Assembly: GCA_003956705.1 (NCBI GenBank) | Contig: QZCP01000019.1 | Coordinates: 167,088-231,087, forward strand | DNA from: Brevipalpus yothersi | Lineage: Eukaryota; Arthropoda; Arachnida; Trombidiformes; Tenuipalpidae | Length of the DNA: 64,000 nt | Reading direction: 5' to 3' | Shown here: positions 35,637 to 46,858 of the stretch, one piece after another | Layout of the letters: each line of letters begins with the position of its first letter | Position numbering within the stretch: position 1 is the first letter of the stretch | Notes under the pieces: model-generated | What the model saw: only the letters and a program-made list of their open reading frames with translations | The model's database searches: none | What the model was told of the DNA's origin: nothing | Position numbers and translations under genes: made by a program

Positions 35637-37479
35637 TCATAGATAAAGCATATTCGGAATGAAAGAATTAACTTTATGCGGAGGTATTCGATGAAAATTT
35701 GTCATATGTAGCCGAATGTCAGTGTAGGATTGATCACAAAGTCGACACCGGATAGCATGATTCAGATTCGATTGTAAACCTCTATGATTGCCGATCAAAG
35801 TAACTGGTGAGGATACAATATTGGAATGAGGTTTGACTGGGCCTGGCAGACTGGGTTGAGCTTGATATACAATACCATTGAAAAGTTCTTGGTTGGGAAT
35901 CGAAGTTAAGGGAAGAATTTGAAATTGTATTTCAGGCTGAGCAAACTGATCCATTGGTTTGAAATTGTTCTGAGGAGTAGAAAAATATGTTCAAATCATT
36001 TTTTGCATATTAATATCCAGAAAGAAGAAAGAAATGGAATTATCACATTTTGCATCTGATTTGGTGGGTTCGAATGTCCATTGGCTGGATTCATCGTAGA
36101 CAATCCATTTTGAAAGCATGAATTTTTTTGATGATCAAATACGATCGCTTTCCCATCATTGATGACAAGGTGGTTTGGAGCAGAATTTTCAGTTCTATCG
36201 TCCTTCTTTAAACTTGTTTCATTTGAGTTTTCTATCATCTCTTTCGAATTCTCTGAACGATTGATTGAGTAATCAGTTATTTCTCCACCATTTGGATGTC
36301 TTCGTCGAATGTGTTTAATCATATTACCCTGAAACAAAAATTTTCTGCCACAATATTTACATGTATGTCTCATAACTCCAGCATGAGTATCTTTATGGGC
36401 TCTGAATGCAGAACAGCTTTTGAATTGCTTGGAACATTGGGTGCACTTGTAAAATTTTTCATCAGAATGTACACGAAGATGACATTTTAATCGATTGGAC
36501 ATCGTGAATTCTTTGCCACAATGTTCACACTTGAAAGGCTTGTCTCCTGTGTGCTCTTTACGACGATGAGAAACTGGTGATAAAACAAAGAGTATGACTG
36601 AATTAATTGTTATAGTTCAAAGAATCTATTGTTCTTACCTAAACTTGAAATGCCAACATAACGTTGACCACAAATATCACATTGAAATGGCTTCTCATGA
36701 TCTGTTCCATGGAATGATACAAGATGTCGAACTAAGCTATTCTTGGACATCAGAACTTTGCCACACTTATCACATTGGAAAGTGTGATCGTACATTTTCG
36801 GTGGGATTGTCGAAACATTGCCATCAGGAGTGATTATTTTCTCCCCATGTTTCACAACTCTATGATGATTAAGGCTACTCTCATATAGAAATCTCTTATT
36901 GCATGTTGGACAACAAAACGGCCTCTTAGGATTCAAAACTTTCCAATCTTTTCCTCTGATGTATCGATAATCATTGGATTTCTTTTTCTTGTCCTCATCC
37001 TGAATGGAAAGAAAATTTCATCATGAGTTTGGAAAACTTTGGCAAGAAAGATATCCATGTCGATGCTCAATTATCGAATAAAGCTATTCGAACTATAAGG
37101 TAACATGAACTTTGTTGATTTAATTTTCTCCAATCAAAATCAATTGATGACAAACCTTTTTATCATCCTTTTTACCAACAACATGTACATCGCGTATATG
37201 ATAACCAAGAGCTTTATCTGATGTAAAATTTTGTCCACACAATTTACAATCGGTGGGCAAAAAATTTATGATGGTCATTTTTCGTCCTCTTGTTTCACTT
37301 TTATCTTTTTCATCTCTTGATTTAGTGGATAAATTTTGCACAGTACAGGTGTCGATGTTGCTTGATTCGTTGATTTCAATTTTGCCTGAGGGTTTTTCAT
37401 TTTCACACAATTGGTCACATTTAATTTCATCATCATCTCTTTTACCGGAGGAAGAATTTTCACCATCACAAGGATACAT
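35637..37479 (-). CDS. C2H2 zinc-finger protein (4 exons)
   Basis: A likely sequence-specific DNA-binding nuclear protein of 514 aa. Exons in order are 37156-37479, 36639-36999, 36047-36573 and 35637-35969; all introns are GT-AG and the phases agree. The start ATG at 37479 is the first after an in-frame TGA. The first ~70 residues are acidic and polar. Finger 1 (C-x2-C ... H-x4-H, about residues 78-99) stands apart. Exon 2 has three fingers, the third completed in exon 3 (YVGISSL joined to VSHRRKEH), followed by three more in exon 3, for example FKCEHCGKEF and YKCTQCSKQF. A TGDKPF linker is seen between two fingers. A degenerate C-x2-C finger (IRCRLCDQSYTDIRLHM) lies near the C-terminus. A specific orthologue is not recognised. 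Confidence 0.85.
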
Positions 37480-38409
37480 GATTCGTAACACTTGATCAGA
37501 ATAAAGATGTCAGTTGGTAAATGAATAATGACAAATGAACATTCAAATGGTAATCAACATCGAGATTCATAGAAATTGTCGAATTTTGGGACACAAATTT
37601 TATCATCTTGTTATGACTGACTAGTCATGTCCAAGAACATTTGGCAAATGTTAGCATTCGATTCGGCTCGGTTGTCTTATAATAAAGATAAAATGAACCG
37701 AAAACAATCATTTTGGTCACGAGTTGAAGTGAATGTGGTTCATTCCAGTCAAAACAACAACATTCATTATCTAATCCAGTTTCCTCTCCTAAAGTCCAAT
37801 CAGATTGCTCCGAGAAATCATACTCTCTCTGCTATTTTTATTCCCAATTCGCTTACACTCAAGAACTGATTGGACGATGCACACATACACACATTTCCTT
37901 TCCTGATACTCTGTTATAAACTTTAATAATCACAAAATGATCAAATATTCTACAGTAGAACGATAACAGTTATGTGAGTCATGATGGAATACCAACGAGA
38001 AGATCATGCTCCAACCGAATGGATTCCCTTCTGATCAGAAACTCTGATTCATAGTAAGGAGAGGAAAAATGTCATGGCGCGAAATATTTTCTCGAATGTG
38101 AAGCAGAAACTTTCCCCCTTGAACATCGTTCTGCACTATGATTTCCGGTTATGTTGAATATTTCGAATAAATTTTTCTGATGATTTTACTGTGAATGAGG
38201 CTGAAAATTTTTGTCTATGGGTGTGTTGCTGGAGATATTTTTTCATTTTTTTTATCACTTCAACTTGAGTGAGAAAAGCTTGACTCTATTTAAATATTTG
38301 ATGAATGGTGAGAGACAAAAGCATGAGCGTATGAACAAGATAAGGGAAAATTTATGTGGATGAAAAATAAATAATTATTAATTTTTATCGTTTTCTGAGA
38401 CAATATTCA
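37480..38409. other. Intergenic, zinc-finger 5' side to chitinase 3' side
   Basis: This is 0.9 kb of AT-rich sequence. It should hold the zinc-finger gene promoter and 5' UTR and the chitinase 3' UTR. No further gene is supported. Confidence 0.5.
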
Positions 38410-40953
38410 TCAATGTCTCATCATCGCTTTAGCAATTAGATCGTTATTCAAGTTTGGATAGTCTCGAGTTCGGTGGCAATTTGGAACCAAATAATCCCAT
38501 AGACAGTTTGTACTATCGTTATCAAATACGGTATTCGGTGGGCAAGTATATTCATAGATTTTATACTTCTCTTCGATTGAAATTCTAACGCAACGATAGA
38601 ATTTTTTGCAATCATTTGGATTCACAAATGTTCCCGGATATTTGCAGGTGAGTCCTTTGGATACATCACTTTTCTTTGTTGTACTCTGTACCGTTGTGGT
38701 GGATGTTGGTGATTGAGTTGTAGTTGATGTTGATGGCTTAGACGCGGTGGTAGTAGTTGTGGTAGTGGTAGTTGATGTTGTCACTCTCATTGTACTAGCA
38801 ATTTTTGTTGTCGATGCAGTTGAGTGGGTCTTGATTGTAGAAGGGGTGGTTATCGATGGTTTTGGAGTACTGATACTTGTACTAGAGCTGATAAACCTGA
38901 AAATATGAAAAAATGGTTGGTTATTCTCGTAAAAAGTAGAATGTTTTCTACCAATCAAATCTACTGGTTTATGAGATAAATAGTTATCAACTTTGAATCC
39001 CGATATACATATATCAATCAGAATTTCCTTTTTTTCTATCAAAATCGCAATGAAATAGCTTTAGTTATTTACTTGGTGGTTGATAATGATGAAGGTTTCC
39101 ATGTCCATTGACTTGGAGCTACCGTAGTGGTAGTTGTCGATGATGGATTCCACGACCATTGATTTGGATTAGGTGATGTTGAAGGTTTCCATGACCATGA
39201 ACTACCTGTAGTCGATGTCCATCCAGGCTCTGGCTTTCGATTTGTATTGATGGAAACTGCTGGTCTAGGTAATGTTGAATTTGTGCTCTCAAATTCTTTC
39301 TTGACTGCTTTAGCTAGAGGAAATTTTGTTCCCAGACAATTTCCGGAGATATCGTCATTTTCCAAGGAAAAAATGAAAACACCACCCAAATTGAGTGCTT
39401 TCGCAAATCGAACTTTAAGCTGAACGCTGTTCACATCATCATAGCCAACCCATTGATTTTGATATACTGCTGAAGGAGTAAGTTGATCAGGATCAACTTT
39501 AACGTTCCATTTGTTCTTTTTCTGAAGCGAGCAGATCTTAAATGGAATATGGAAAAGATTATCACTGATTCTTAGTCATTTTTTGAGTTGAGCTCAAAAT
39601 GTTACCTCATTGAATGCCAACGATCCCTCTTCTTGTGAGAAAGGTCCTGAATGTCCCGGTCCACTTGTTGGTGATCCTGACTCAATTTGATCTGGTTTTT
39701 CTAGTGTAAAAGAACGTCCAAAGAACGGAAGTCCAAGAATGAGTTTGCTTCTAGGAGCTCCTTTACTTATCCAATAGTTGATGGAATAGTTCTAGGGAAG
39801 AAGAGGCAAATATTTACCAACTCAATCTTCTTTCAAAATATCATGATTTTTGAGATGTTTATCTCTCAACTCACCACATTGAGAACACTGTCCAATCCGG
39901 CCTCCACTCGTTGAGCATAGAGAGGAGCATGATGATTAGTTCTGGTATCCCATCCACCATGATAATCATAAGTCATCACGTTCATGTAATCTACATTTCT
40001 TTCCAGATAAAGAACAATATCTTTAATAGATATGATTGATTGATAGTGCCAACATTTAACTTACTGTACAATTGAAGGCACATCATAACCACTATCTATG
40101 GTCCACTTATTGGCTGATAGAGATGTGACCAAAAGTAGATTTCGAGATTGTAAAGCTTCACGAAGTTCTCGAATTAAGGCAGCAAAGTTTCGCTTATCCT
40201 CAGGACGGCCACCACGAGCGGAAGGAAATTCCCAAGACAAATCTAATCTGATTGTTTCAAGATTTTTGAGGGAGAACATCTCTTATCATCTCATGGAATC
40301 AACTACAGATCCAACTACTTACCCATCAAAGTTATAAGTTTCTAGAAATTGTAGAGCAGTCTGTACAAATGCTCGTCGAGCTGTAAGATTTCCTGCCATC
40401 ACAGAGTATCTGAAAGAACCTTCATTCCAACCGCCGACAGAGAGAAGTGTCTTGATCTGAGGATTACTTTTCTTGAGGTTGGTAAACTTTTTGTAGTTTC
40501 CCATTTCACCTAAATCGTTCACAGGATCCAGTGATTTGATTCGAGACTCATAATCGATGCCAGCAAAGGCATAAATATAATGAGTACACAAAGATGAATC
40601 AATTGATTCGATGGGCAATCTTGCCTCTTCCACTCTGTACGCAGCTGATGAGCCATAGTAGCACATGATGACATTCTTCTTATCTGAAATATTCGAAGAA
40701 GAAATTCTATGAAACTAAAGTATCAAACTTTTAGAAAAATTTTAAGCTATAGCATACCAGAACTAGCGGGAACCGATCGAGTTCGAGTGTACAGAGGACG
40801 AGCTTCGGGAATACTTGGTTGTCCTTCTCGTTCATGATGAGAAACTTTTTTTAAGCTAACTTCAACATCACACAGAGAATTGACACCACTTGGTTGGGTT
40901 ATGATCGAAATGAAGAGTATAGAGAGGAAAATTTTCGGAACAAAAAATTCCAT
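38410..40953 (-). CDS. Secreted GH18 chitinase with CBM14 domain (7 exons, one frame problem)
   Basis: A chitin-hydrolysing enzyme, or a chitinase-like protein, of cuticle or gut. Exons in order are 40758-40953, 40323-40683, 40065-40247, 39875-40020, 39606-39791, 39073-39536 and 38410-38896, about 674 codons. A signal peptide (MEFFVPKIFLSILFISI and onward) is followed by a GH18 barrel (VIMCYYG, LLSVGGWNEGSF, NVMTYDYHGGWD, GLPFFGRSF), a long Ser/Thr linker and a six-Cys CBM14 chitin-binding domain. The arrangement is that of a group I (Cht5-like) chitinase. Two oddities are seen. The active-site motif reads FDGLDLSWEFP, with Ser at 190 in place of the middle Asp, although the acid Glu192 is kept. 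The third intron (40021-40064) is only 44 nt, and with canonical sites the frame is lost by one base there. It may be an error, a missed splice form or decay. Confidence 0.8.
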
Positions 40954-41882
40954 TGGACTTGAATTCGTCAGCAAAGGAATCAATATCAATATGAAACTTA
41001 AAGTTTTTGGCTGGATCTGCCGTTCTGCCTGCTAACCAAGACTGCATATCAAGTGAAATTTTTGAGAGGTTCTGATGAGGTCTTGGGACAAGATTGCTTA
41101 TTACATGGAACCTGATTTGCTTCTCTTGGTGAGTAACTGATGATTGAGGGAATGAAGACTTTAACCTTTCCTCTGCCTCTTCCTCCTCTCTCAGATAATC
41201 TCTCACAAATGCCAACTGGAAAGAAGCTATTAAACTGGCTTTAAACGATTGTGAACGGCCATTACACCGGTATTAAAGAAGAGCAAAATGCGTGCAATGT
41301 GATCATAAATACAGGGGAGAGTGCCTTAATTTATCTGAAGAAAACATCATCGTCTCTCATTCACCAAGAAAACTTGTCAAGTCAATGACTTATTAGCGAA
41401 AAGTTTTCAAATTTGTACAATATTTTCCCCAAATCTAGAACTTTTTGTGCTCACAATATGATCACATCAAAGACAATGAGTTCTTCACCCTAGTAGCTAA
41501 TTAAATGGTTTAAGCTTGTCAAATAAACAGACCGCATTCCATCATGAAGCGGTAACCATCAGATAAAATATTAAGACACTCGATCTACATGAGTAAAAAG
41601 GAAACGATTGTTGCTAGAAATTTTCGCAAAATGAGTTGGAAATCCCAGTTAATGCTAGAGAGATTCGAAGAGTAGCCACCAAAGTAAGATAGCAATATGA
41701 AGAACTAGAGAGTAATTTTTTAATAAAACTATCACAAATTAGACTGCACAGCAGGTAAAGATCAAAAAACTTGAGATTGAATTCCAACAAACTATTTGGT
41801 GTGACCATTTAAGTTACAAGTTGACCAAAAAAGTTGTAATATACATGTATTTGGCTATCTTTTAGGAACTCTAGAATTATTT
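40954..41882. other. Intergenic, chitinase 5' side to RAP-like 3' side
   Basis: This is 0.9 kb that should include the chitinase promoter and 5' UTR. A minus-strand open frame starts after a good acceptor (TTTCCAG before 41215) and overlaps the chitinase start in another frame. It may be a 5' UTR exon rather than a gene. Confidence 0.4.
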
Positions 41883-42542
41883 CTACAGCTCAATGTGTCG
41901 CCGCATTATTTTAGTTTCCAGATGATTGTGTAATTTATCAACTTTGTGGGTTAATTCTTTCACCTTGTGTTCCAGATGAGTCTCCTCTTTACCCGGTTTT
42001 GGCTTGTTTTTACCCAAATGAATATCACTTTCTAGTTGATCTTCAAAATATTTCAATTTTCTCACTCTTGTCTGATAGTGTGTGAGCTCCTCTTTCAATG
42101 AGGCCAATTCATCGGGAGAAAAATTGGATCTTTTCGCTAAATCCCAAAGTTTTTGCACTCGAGGCTCATCAAAGTCACCATCACCGGTCGTGACACTTGC
42201 ATCACGAACTTTTGATTTCAAAGTGTCATAACTCTTTTTCACTTGGATATGTTTATCTTGTAAAAATTGTTCCTTATTTTTCATCCTCATCGTTTTCTCC
42301 TCTTCATCAATGTGTATCGAATTTTCCATATTTTCAAATTCTCGAATCAACCGATGATAATCATCAAACTTATCCTGATGGCTCATAAATTCTTCTTTCA
42401 ATATTTTCAATTGTTCATCATTGAAGCCTGCTTTCAATGCTTTTTGCCAAAGTTTCTCAATCTTTTTATCCTTAAAAGTATCTCCAGTCACACCGATCAC
42501 CAGCACCAATGTACCCACCAACACATACCACAATTTAACCAT
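41883..42542 (-). CDS. RAP-like ER chaperone (LRP receptor-associated protein family), short form
   Basis: An ER protein that in animals escorts LDL-receptor-family proteins and blocks early ligand binding. It has 219 aa in a single exon from ATG 42542. A signal peptide (MVKLWYVLVGTLVLVIGVTG) is followed by two helical RAP repeats. The first starts IEKLWQKALKAGFNDEQLKI; the second starts EPRVQKLWDLAKRSNFSPDE, close to the human third domain (EPRVIDLWDLAQSANL). The C-terminus is RRHIEL, an HxEL ER-retrieval signal like the HNEL of human RAP. Human RAP has three such domains in about 357 residues; domain 1 is missing here. It is divergently paired with SdhD, 373 bp away. Confidence 0.85.
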   Translation of the reverse strand: MVKLWYVLVGTLVLVIGVTGDTFKDKKIEKLWQKALKAGFNDEQLKILKEEFMSHQDKFDDYHRLIREFENMENSIHIDEEEKTMRMKNKEQFLQDKHIQVKKSYDTLKSKVRDASVTTGDGDFDEPRVQKLWDLAKRSNFSPDELASLKEELTHYQTRVRKLKYFEDQLESDIHLGKNKPKPGKEETHLEHKVKELTHKVDKLHNHLETKIMRRHIEL

Positions 42543-42915
42543 TTTTAATCATACAATCACAATGGTACACACAATCAATAATAATAATCTTTTCAATCTG
42601 ATTTACACTTTACACTCTTCAATTGCAATTAATTAAATAAAGTTACTTTCACTTAATACAAACATTGAAAAAAAGTATCTCAAAATGTAGATATCGCTAG
42701 TGAGTCATCACTTGGCGGACATAGAAACTAGTGTCCTCTTGTGACATGTTGATATTGATGTTGAAGACTTTAACTTGTGAAGTTAATGTAAAGGTTAATC
42801 TTTTTTGACCTTATAATAAGTGATTATTCAATAATCATCATTGTTTACGATCATATTAAATTTTAATAGGTGTAATATAAGTGTAATCGGAGGAAAGAAT
42901 CAATCATTCACAAAC
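42543..42915. promoter_or_regulatory. Shared divergent promoter region, RAP-like / SdhD
   Basis: 373 bp separate the two start codons, which point away from each other, so both promoters must lie here. It is very AT-rich, and no specific factor site can be assigned. Confidence 0.5.
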
Positions 42916-43488
42916 ATGTACCGATTGGCTATTAAGTGTGGTCATTTGCGGCAACTATTGTCTTCTACTGCTGGTGTAAGCATCAAAGCGACTTCAACAA
43001 CATCTTCATTATTACCATCATTATCAACATCATCACAGCAGCAGCAAATGTTGATGAGTGGTTTAAGGTGTCTGAATTCGACGAATGCATTTGGACAGAT
43101 TGGTGATGGTCGAAAAAATCTTACTATCAATGCTGTTGGTCGAAATTATTGTACAGCAGCTCCTGCAGCCAAAGAGGATCATTCAAAGATATGGAATTTT
43201 GAGAGGCTTCTTAGTGCCGGCTTGGTTGGTGTAATGCCTCTGTCATTTATGATCAATTCTCCTGCCATGGACTATCTACTTGCCGTCTCAATGGTCCTAC
43301 ATATACACTGGGGATTGGAAGCTGTTGTGGTTGATTACGTTAGACCTATGGTTTTTGGTCCGGTAATTCCGAGGGTCTCACTGTATGCACTGTACCTAGT
43401 GTCCATACTCTCACTTGCCGGTCTATTTTATTTTAATTATACCGATGTAGGAATGGTTCAAGGTCTGCGGATGGCAGTCAAAATGTAA
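42916..43488 (+). CDS. SdhD: Succinate dehydrogenase membrane anchor, cytochrome b small subunit
   Basis: Small membrane anchor of mitochondrial complex II, which passes electrons from succinate to ubiquinone in the inner membrane. It has 190 aa from ATG 42916; the open frame extends upstream, but only from a non-ATG codon. The N-terminal ~85 residues are basic, Ser/Thr-rich and nearly free of acidic residues, as in a mitochondrial targeting sequence. Three membrane helices follow. The second contains VLHIHWGLEAVVVDY, matching the family His heme ligand and the Asp-Tyr pair of the quinone site. The gene has a single exon and its 3' end faces GET3, 182 bp away. Confidence 0.92.
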   Translation: MYRLAIKCGHLRQLLSSTAGVSIKATSTTSSLLPSLSTSSQQQQMLMSGLRCLNSTNAFGQIGDGRKNLTINAVGRNYCTAAPAAKEDHSKIWNFERLLSAGLVGVMPLSFMINSPAMDYLLAVSMVLHIHWGLEAVVVDYVRPMVFGPVIPRVSLYALYLVSILSLAGLFYFNYTDVGMVQGLRMAVKM

Positions 43489-43670
43489 TAGACATGTGTT
43501 TTTAATTGAAATTGTATGAGATAGTAATAAGAAATGTGACAATACGAGGCAATCGGAAGATCACTAATCACTTCTGTTTATAAATCAATGTTTGTAATTC
43601 ATTTTTCTTCTCTTTTACGCTTAATTAAGTGAATCCCTGATTGATTGGAGGAAGGAAGAAAAAAATCTTC

Positions 43671-44777
43671 TCAATCTTCCCGATCAGGATCATAAGGTAC
43701 AATCAGATTTCGGGAAAATTTGACAATTTCATCAGCTCCCCTTACTTCATGATCCAGTAAGGGTAGCTTAATGACATGAAAATCTTCATATAAATCTATA
43801 ATCTGCTCTAAATACTTATTTTGTAGCTTGATACGAGCTGAGCACATTTGACAAGGATTTTCACTATCTTTTCGCTTTGGAAACAATAATTGATTGACTA
43901 TGATGTTGTGTGTATCAATATGACACTTGGTCAATTCCTGGACGAGTCTTTCGGTTTCGTAGAGAGATAAAAATTCTGGAATACATACGCAAACAAAGGT
44001 AGTGAGCGTAGGATTACGGAATTGTTCGTTCACAGTTCTGATTATAGGCAAAATTTCTTCAATCTTGGATGACATTGCATCAGGTGAAAAGTCATTAAGG
44101 CCAAGCATAGATGCAAAACTTGACATCATCGGTGAAAGATGGGACTGAAATCGTAACAATTTTCCCAAACCTTTCTCAACAGTCGCAGGGAAAGACAGTA
44201 ATCTTAAAGTGTGTCCTGTGGGGGCTGTATCGAAGACGACGACAGAAAAATTCATAGAATTGACTAATTTCATCACCTCAGCATAAGACATGGCTTCATC
44301 AATACCAGGAAGAGCACCAAGTAACTCTGATATTACCGATTTTGATACACCTCTCAGTGGATCAGATTCCTGTAAGAATTCATCAGGTAATTCAGCAACA
44401 CCAAGATTGGGATCAATTTCCATAGCATGAAGATTTTTGAAGCCCTTCACCAATGTTGGTACTTTGGAGAATTTTTGATTAAACGCATCACTTATATTGT
44501 GGGCTGGATCAGTGGAAATGATTAATACCGATTCTCGTCTCTTTGCCAATAGTACTGCCAAACTGCATGAACAGGTTGTCTTACCAACACCACCTTTGCC
44601 ACCAACAAATACCTGTACATAGTAAATGATATAATTATAATCTCAACACAATTGCCACATTGAACACATCAATCAACATCATTCATCAAAACTTACCCAT
44701 TTCAGAGATTCAAGATCAAGAATGTTGTTTACTGTTGACTCTAAACTATCCATCGAATCATAGTCAAGAGAAGCCAT
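43671..44777 (-). CDS. Asna1: GET3/ASNA1 ATPase for tail-anchored proteins (2 exons)
   Basis: A cytosolic homodimeric ATPase that carries tail-anchored membrane proteins to the ER. Exon 1 is 44697-44777 (27 codons from ATG) and exon 2 is 43671-44612, joined in phase 0, giving 340 aa, close to the animal length. The P-loop GGKGGVGKTT lies at residues 31-40, STDPAHNISDAF (switch I) and FDTAPTGHTLRLL (switch II) follow, and the CxxC zinc motif (CQMC) that bridges the dimer is present. The A-loop region FVCVCIPEFLSLYETERL is typical. Nothing is missing. It is on the same strand as HMGCL, 385 bp downstream of it. Confidence 0.96.
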
Positions 44778-45162
44778 CGTGATTACTGAACAATAATTTC
44801 GATTTATTGACGATCACACGATTACAAAGAGTAACAAAATCAAAAAATTTAAGAGCACCACAATCGTCAGCTTAACACAATCAACGAGGAAGTGTTGACA
44901 AAATTAACAATCTTGCTTGTCACAGTCAATACCACATGAATCATGACTCATAATCCATGGATTCATTCGCCACCTTGTGGTTGAACGTTTTTTTTTCGTT
45001 CATAGTTGATGTTCATCAAATTTCACCAAATATCATGATCATTATGATTGGGAGAAAAATGGATAAAAAATTTGAAGACATTTTATCTCAACAGCTATGA
45101 TACAAAAATCAAACGAGAACAGTTTTTTATCGAGATCAAGATCTTAAAGAATATGCTTTGAT

Positions 45163-46326
45163 TCATTTCGATTTACATGCCTCTTTCGTAGCCAATGCTT
45201 GAACGATTTTTGAGGTAGTATTTCTTCCGAGAAGAGAATTTATGTGAATTCCAGTTTTCATTAGAGCTTGAAAGTCGATGCCTGTCTTGATTCCCAATTT
45301 GTCGAACATATAAACTAGATCTTCTGTGGCCACATTTCCACTAGCACCCGGTGCAAATGGACAACCACCGAGACCACCAACAGAGGAATCGAAAACTGAA
45401 ACTCCATGTTTCAGAGCCACATATACATTGGCTAATGCCATACCATACGTATCGTGACAATGAATCGCTACACTTTCCAGGGGAATAATATCAAGAACAT
45501 TTTTCAGCAAGACTTCCATCGATCCAGGATCACCAATACCGATTGTATCGCCCAAAGACACTTCATAGCAGCCCATTTCGTACAATCTTCCAGTCAATTG
45601 GGCCACTTTTTTTGGATCAACATTACCTTCATAAGGACAACCGAGTACACATGAGAGATATCTGAGAAAGACAATCAAAATTAGATATGTTGCTTAAATC
45701 GAGATGTGGCTCTAACTTACCCACGTATTTTGATGGAATTTTGACGAGCTAAAGCTATAATCTGTTCAATCCGTTTGAAACTATCATCTATTGAGCAGTT
45801 AGTGTTTTTTCTTCAAAAAAGAGAGAAAATTGAAACGTTAATTGAACGGAAAAATCATTCCTCGAATTTCATCGATTACTCATCAGATTATCATGAAGTT
45901 AAATAATATTTTGGAAACTTACTTGGAAAAAGCTTCAGATGCAGCTGTGAACACAGCAATTTCTTTAGCACCAGCTTTCAAAGCACTCTCGAGACCATTT
46001 AAATTGGGCACCAGAACAGGATAGTTAACATCAGCTTTCTTATCAATACTTTGAAAAACTTGATGATTATCGGCCATCTGAGGAACCCATTTTGGTGAAA
46101 CAAAAGATGTTACCTCGATAGTTTTCAGTCCACATTCGTTCAAACGATTGATCAAATCAACCTTATGATGTGTATCAACATTTTTCTTCTCATTTTGGAG
46201 ACCATCTCGTGGACCAACCTCAACAATTCTCACCCAAGATGGTAAACTTGCTTTCGACGATAATTTTCTCTTCACAAATCGAACAAGAACGGAGTCATAA
46301 TTCGTCAAAACAATCCTTTTAAACAT
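45163..46326 (-). CDS. Hmgcl: Hydroxymethylglutaryl-CoA lyase (3 exons)
   Basis: Cleaves HMG-CoA to acetoacetate and acetyl-CoA at the end of leucine breakdown and in ketogenesis, in mitochondria. Exons are 45923-46326, 45721-45810 and 45163-45661; the phases agree and give 330 aa. The start is ATG 46326; the upstream open codons have no ATG. The N-terminus is rich in Arg, Lys and Ser, fitting a transit peptide. The family residues are seen: VGPRDGLQNE (catalytic Arg and metal Asp), HCHDTYGMALAN (metal His pair) and the signature GGLGGCPFAPGASGN with the catalytic Cys. The tail CKSK resembles, but does not match, the CKL peroxisomal ending of vertebrates. Confidence 0.95.
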
Positions 46327-46858
46327 ATCGATCAAGCTGGTTGAAACAATCAACACATCATTCCCACGATCACCAATTTCTCACCTAACCCCAGCAATCA
46401 TCTCTATCAATTTTTATCAATCATGATCGATACTCGATCAGGATAATTATCATCACCAGTGTATGGCAGATAATCACTATTGGACATCACATACACAAGC
46501 ACATGTAAGTTGCGGCGCTGTTTCGGATTATTATTATCTTCATCTTCTGGACTTATTGTGGCGGGATCAACCTTTTAAAAGTCCTCCTCATATCAATTGA
46601 CAACATTCAGTTGAATTTTAAAGAATTTTTAAGTGCCATAAAATTGAAATAATGCTCACATCTGTCAACTTTTTAGCCTTTTTCTGTGTAGTTTGATTTG
46701 TTCAGTCTGAAGTGTTGCCTATCAGCTATTGAATGGTTTGCACGTGTTAATAGTTTTGGACCGAAACTTTTGGTCCCTTCTAATTGAGCTTTGTGTGGTG
46801 AAAAAGTTTATTTTATCGAATTTTAATCAAAACCAACAAAACAAGTGTTAAAATAGTC
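46327..46858. promoter_or_regulatory. Shared divergent promoter region, HMGCL / ORC2
   Basis: 532 bp separate two start codons pointing in opposite directions. It should include both 5' UTRs and promoters. No clear motif is assigned. Confidence 0.45.

Noticed and set aside
40868..41215. 115-codon minus-strand frame overlapping the chitinase start
   Set aside because: It starts at TTG just after a good splice acceptor and runs through the signal-peptide region in the wrong frame. It is more likely 5' UTR than a separate protein.
42267..42548. Plus-strand frames over the RAP-like gene
   Set aside because: They are antisense shadows of the RAP coding sequence without domains.
42841..42915. Upstream extension of SdhD
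   Set aside because: It would begin at TTG; ATG 42916 begins a good mitochondrial targeting sequence.
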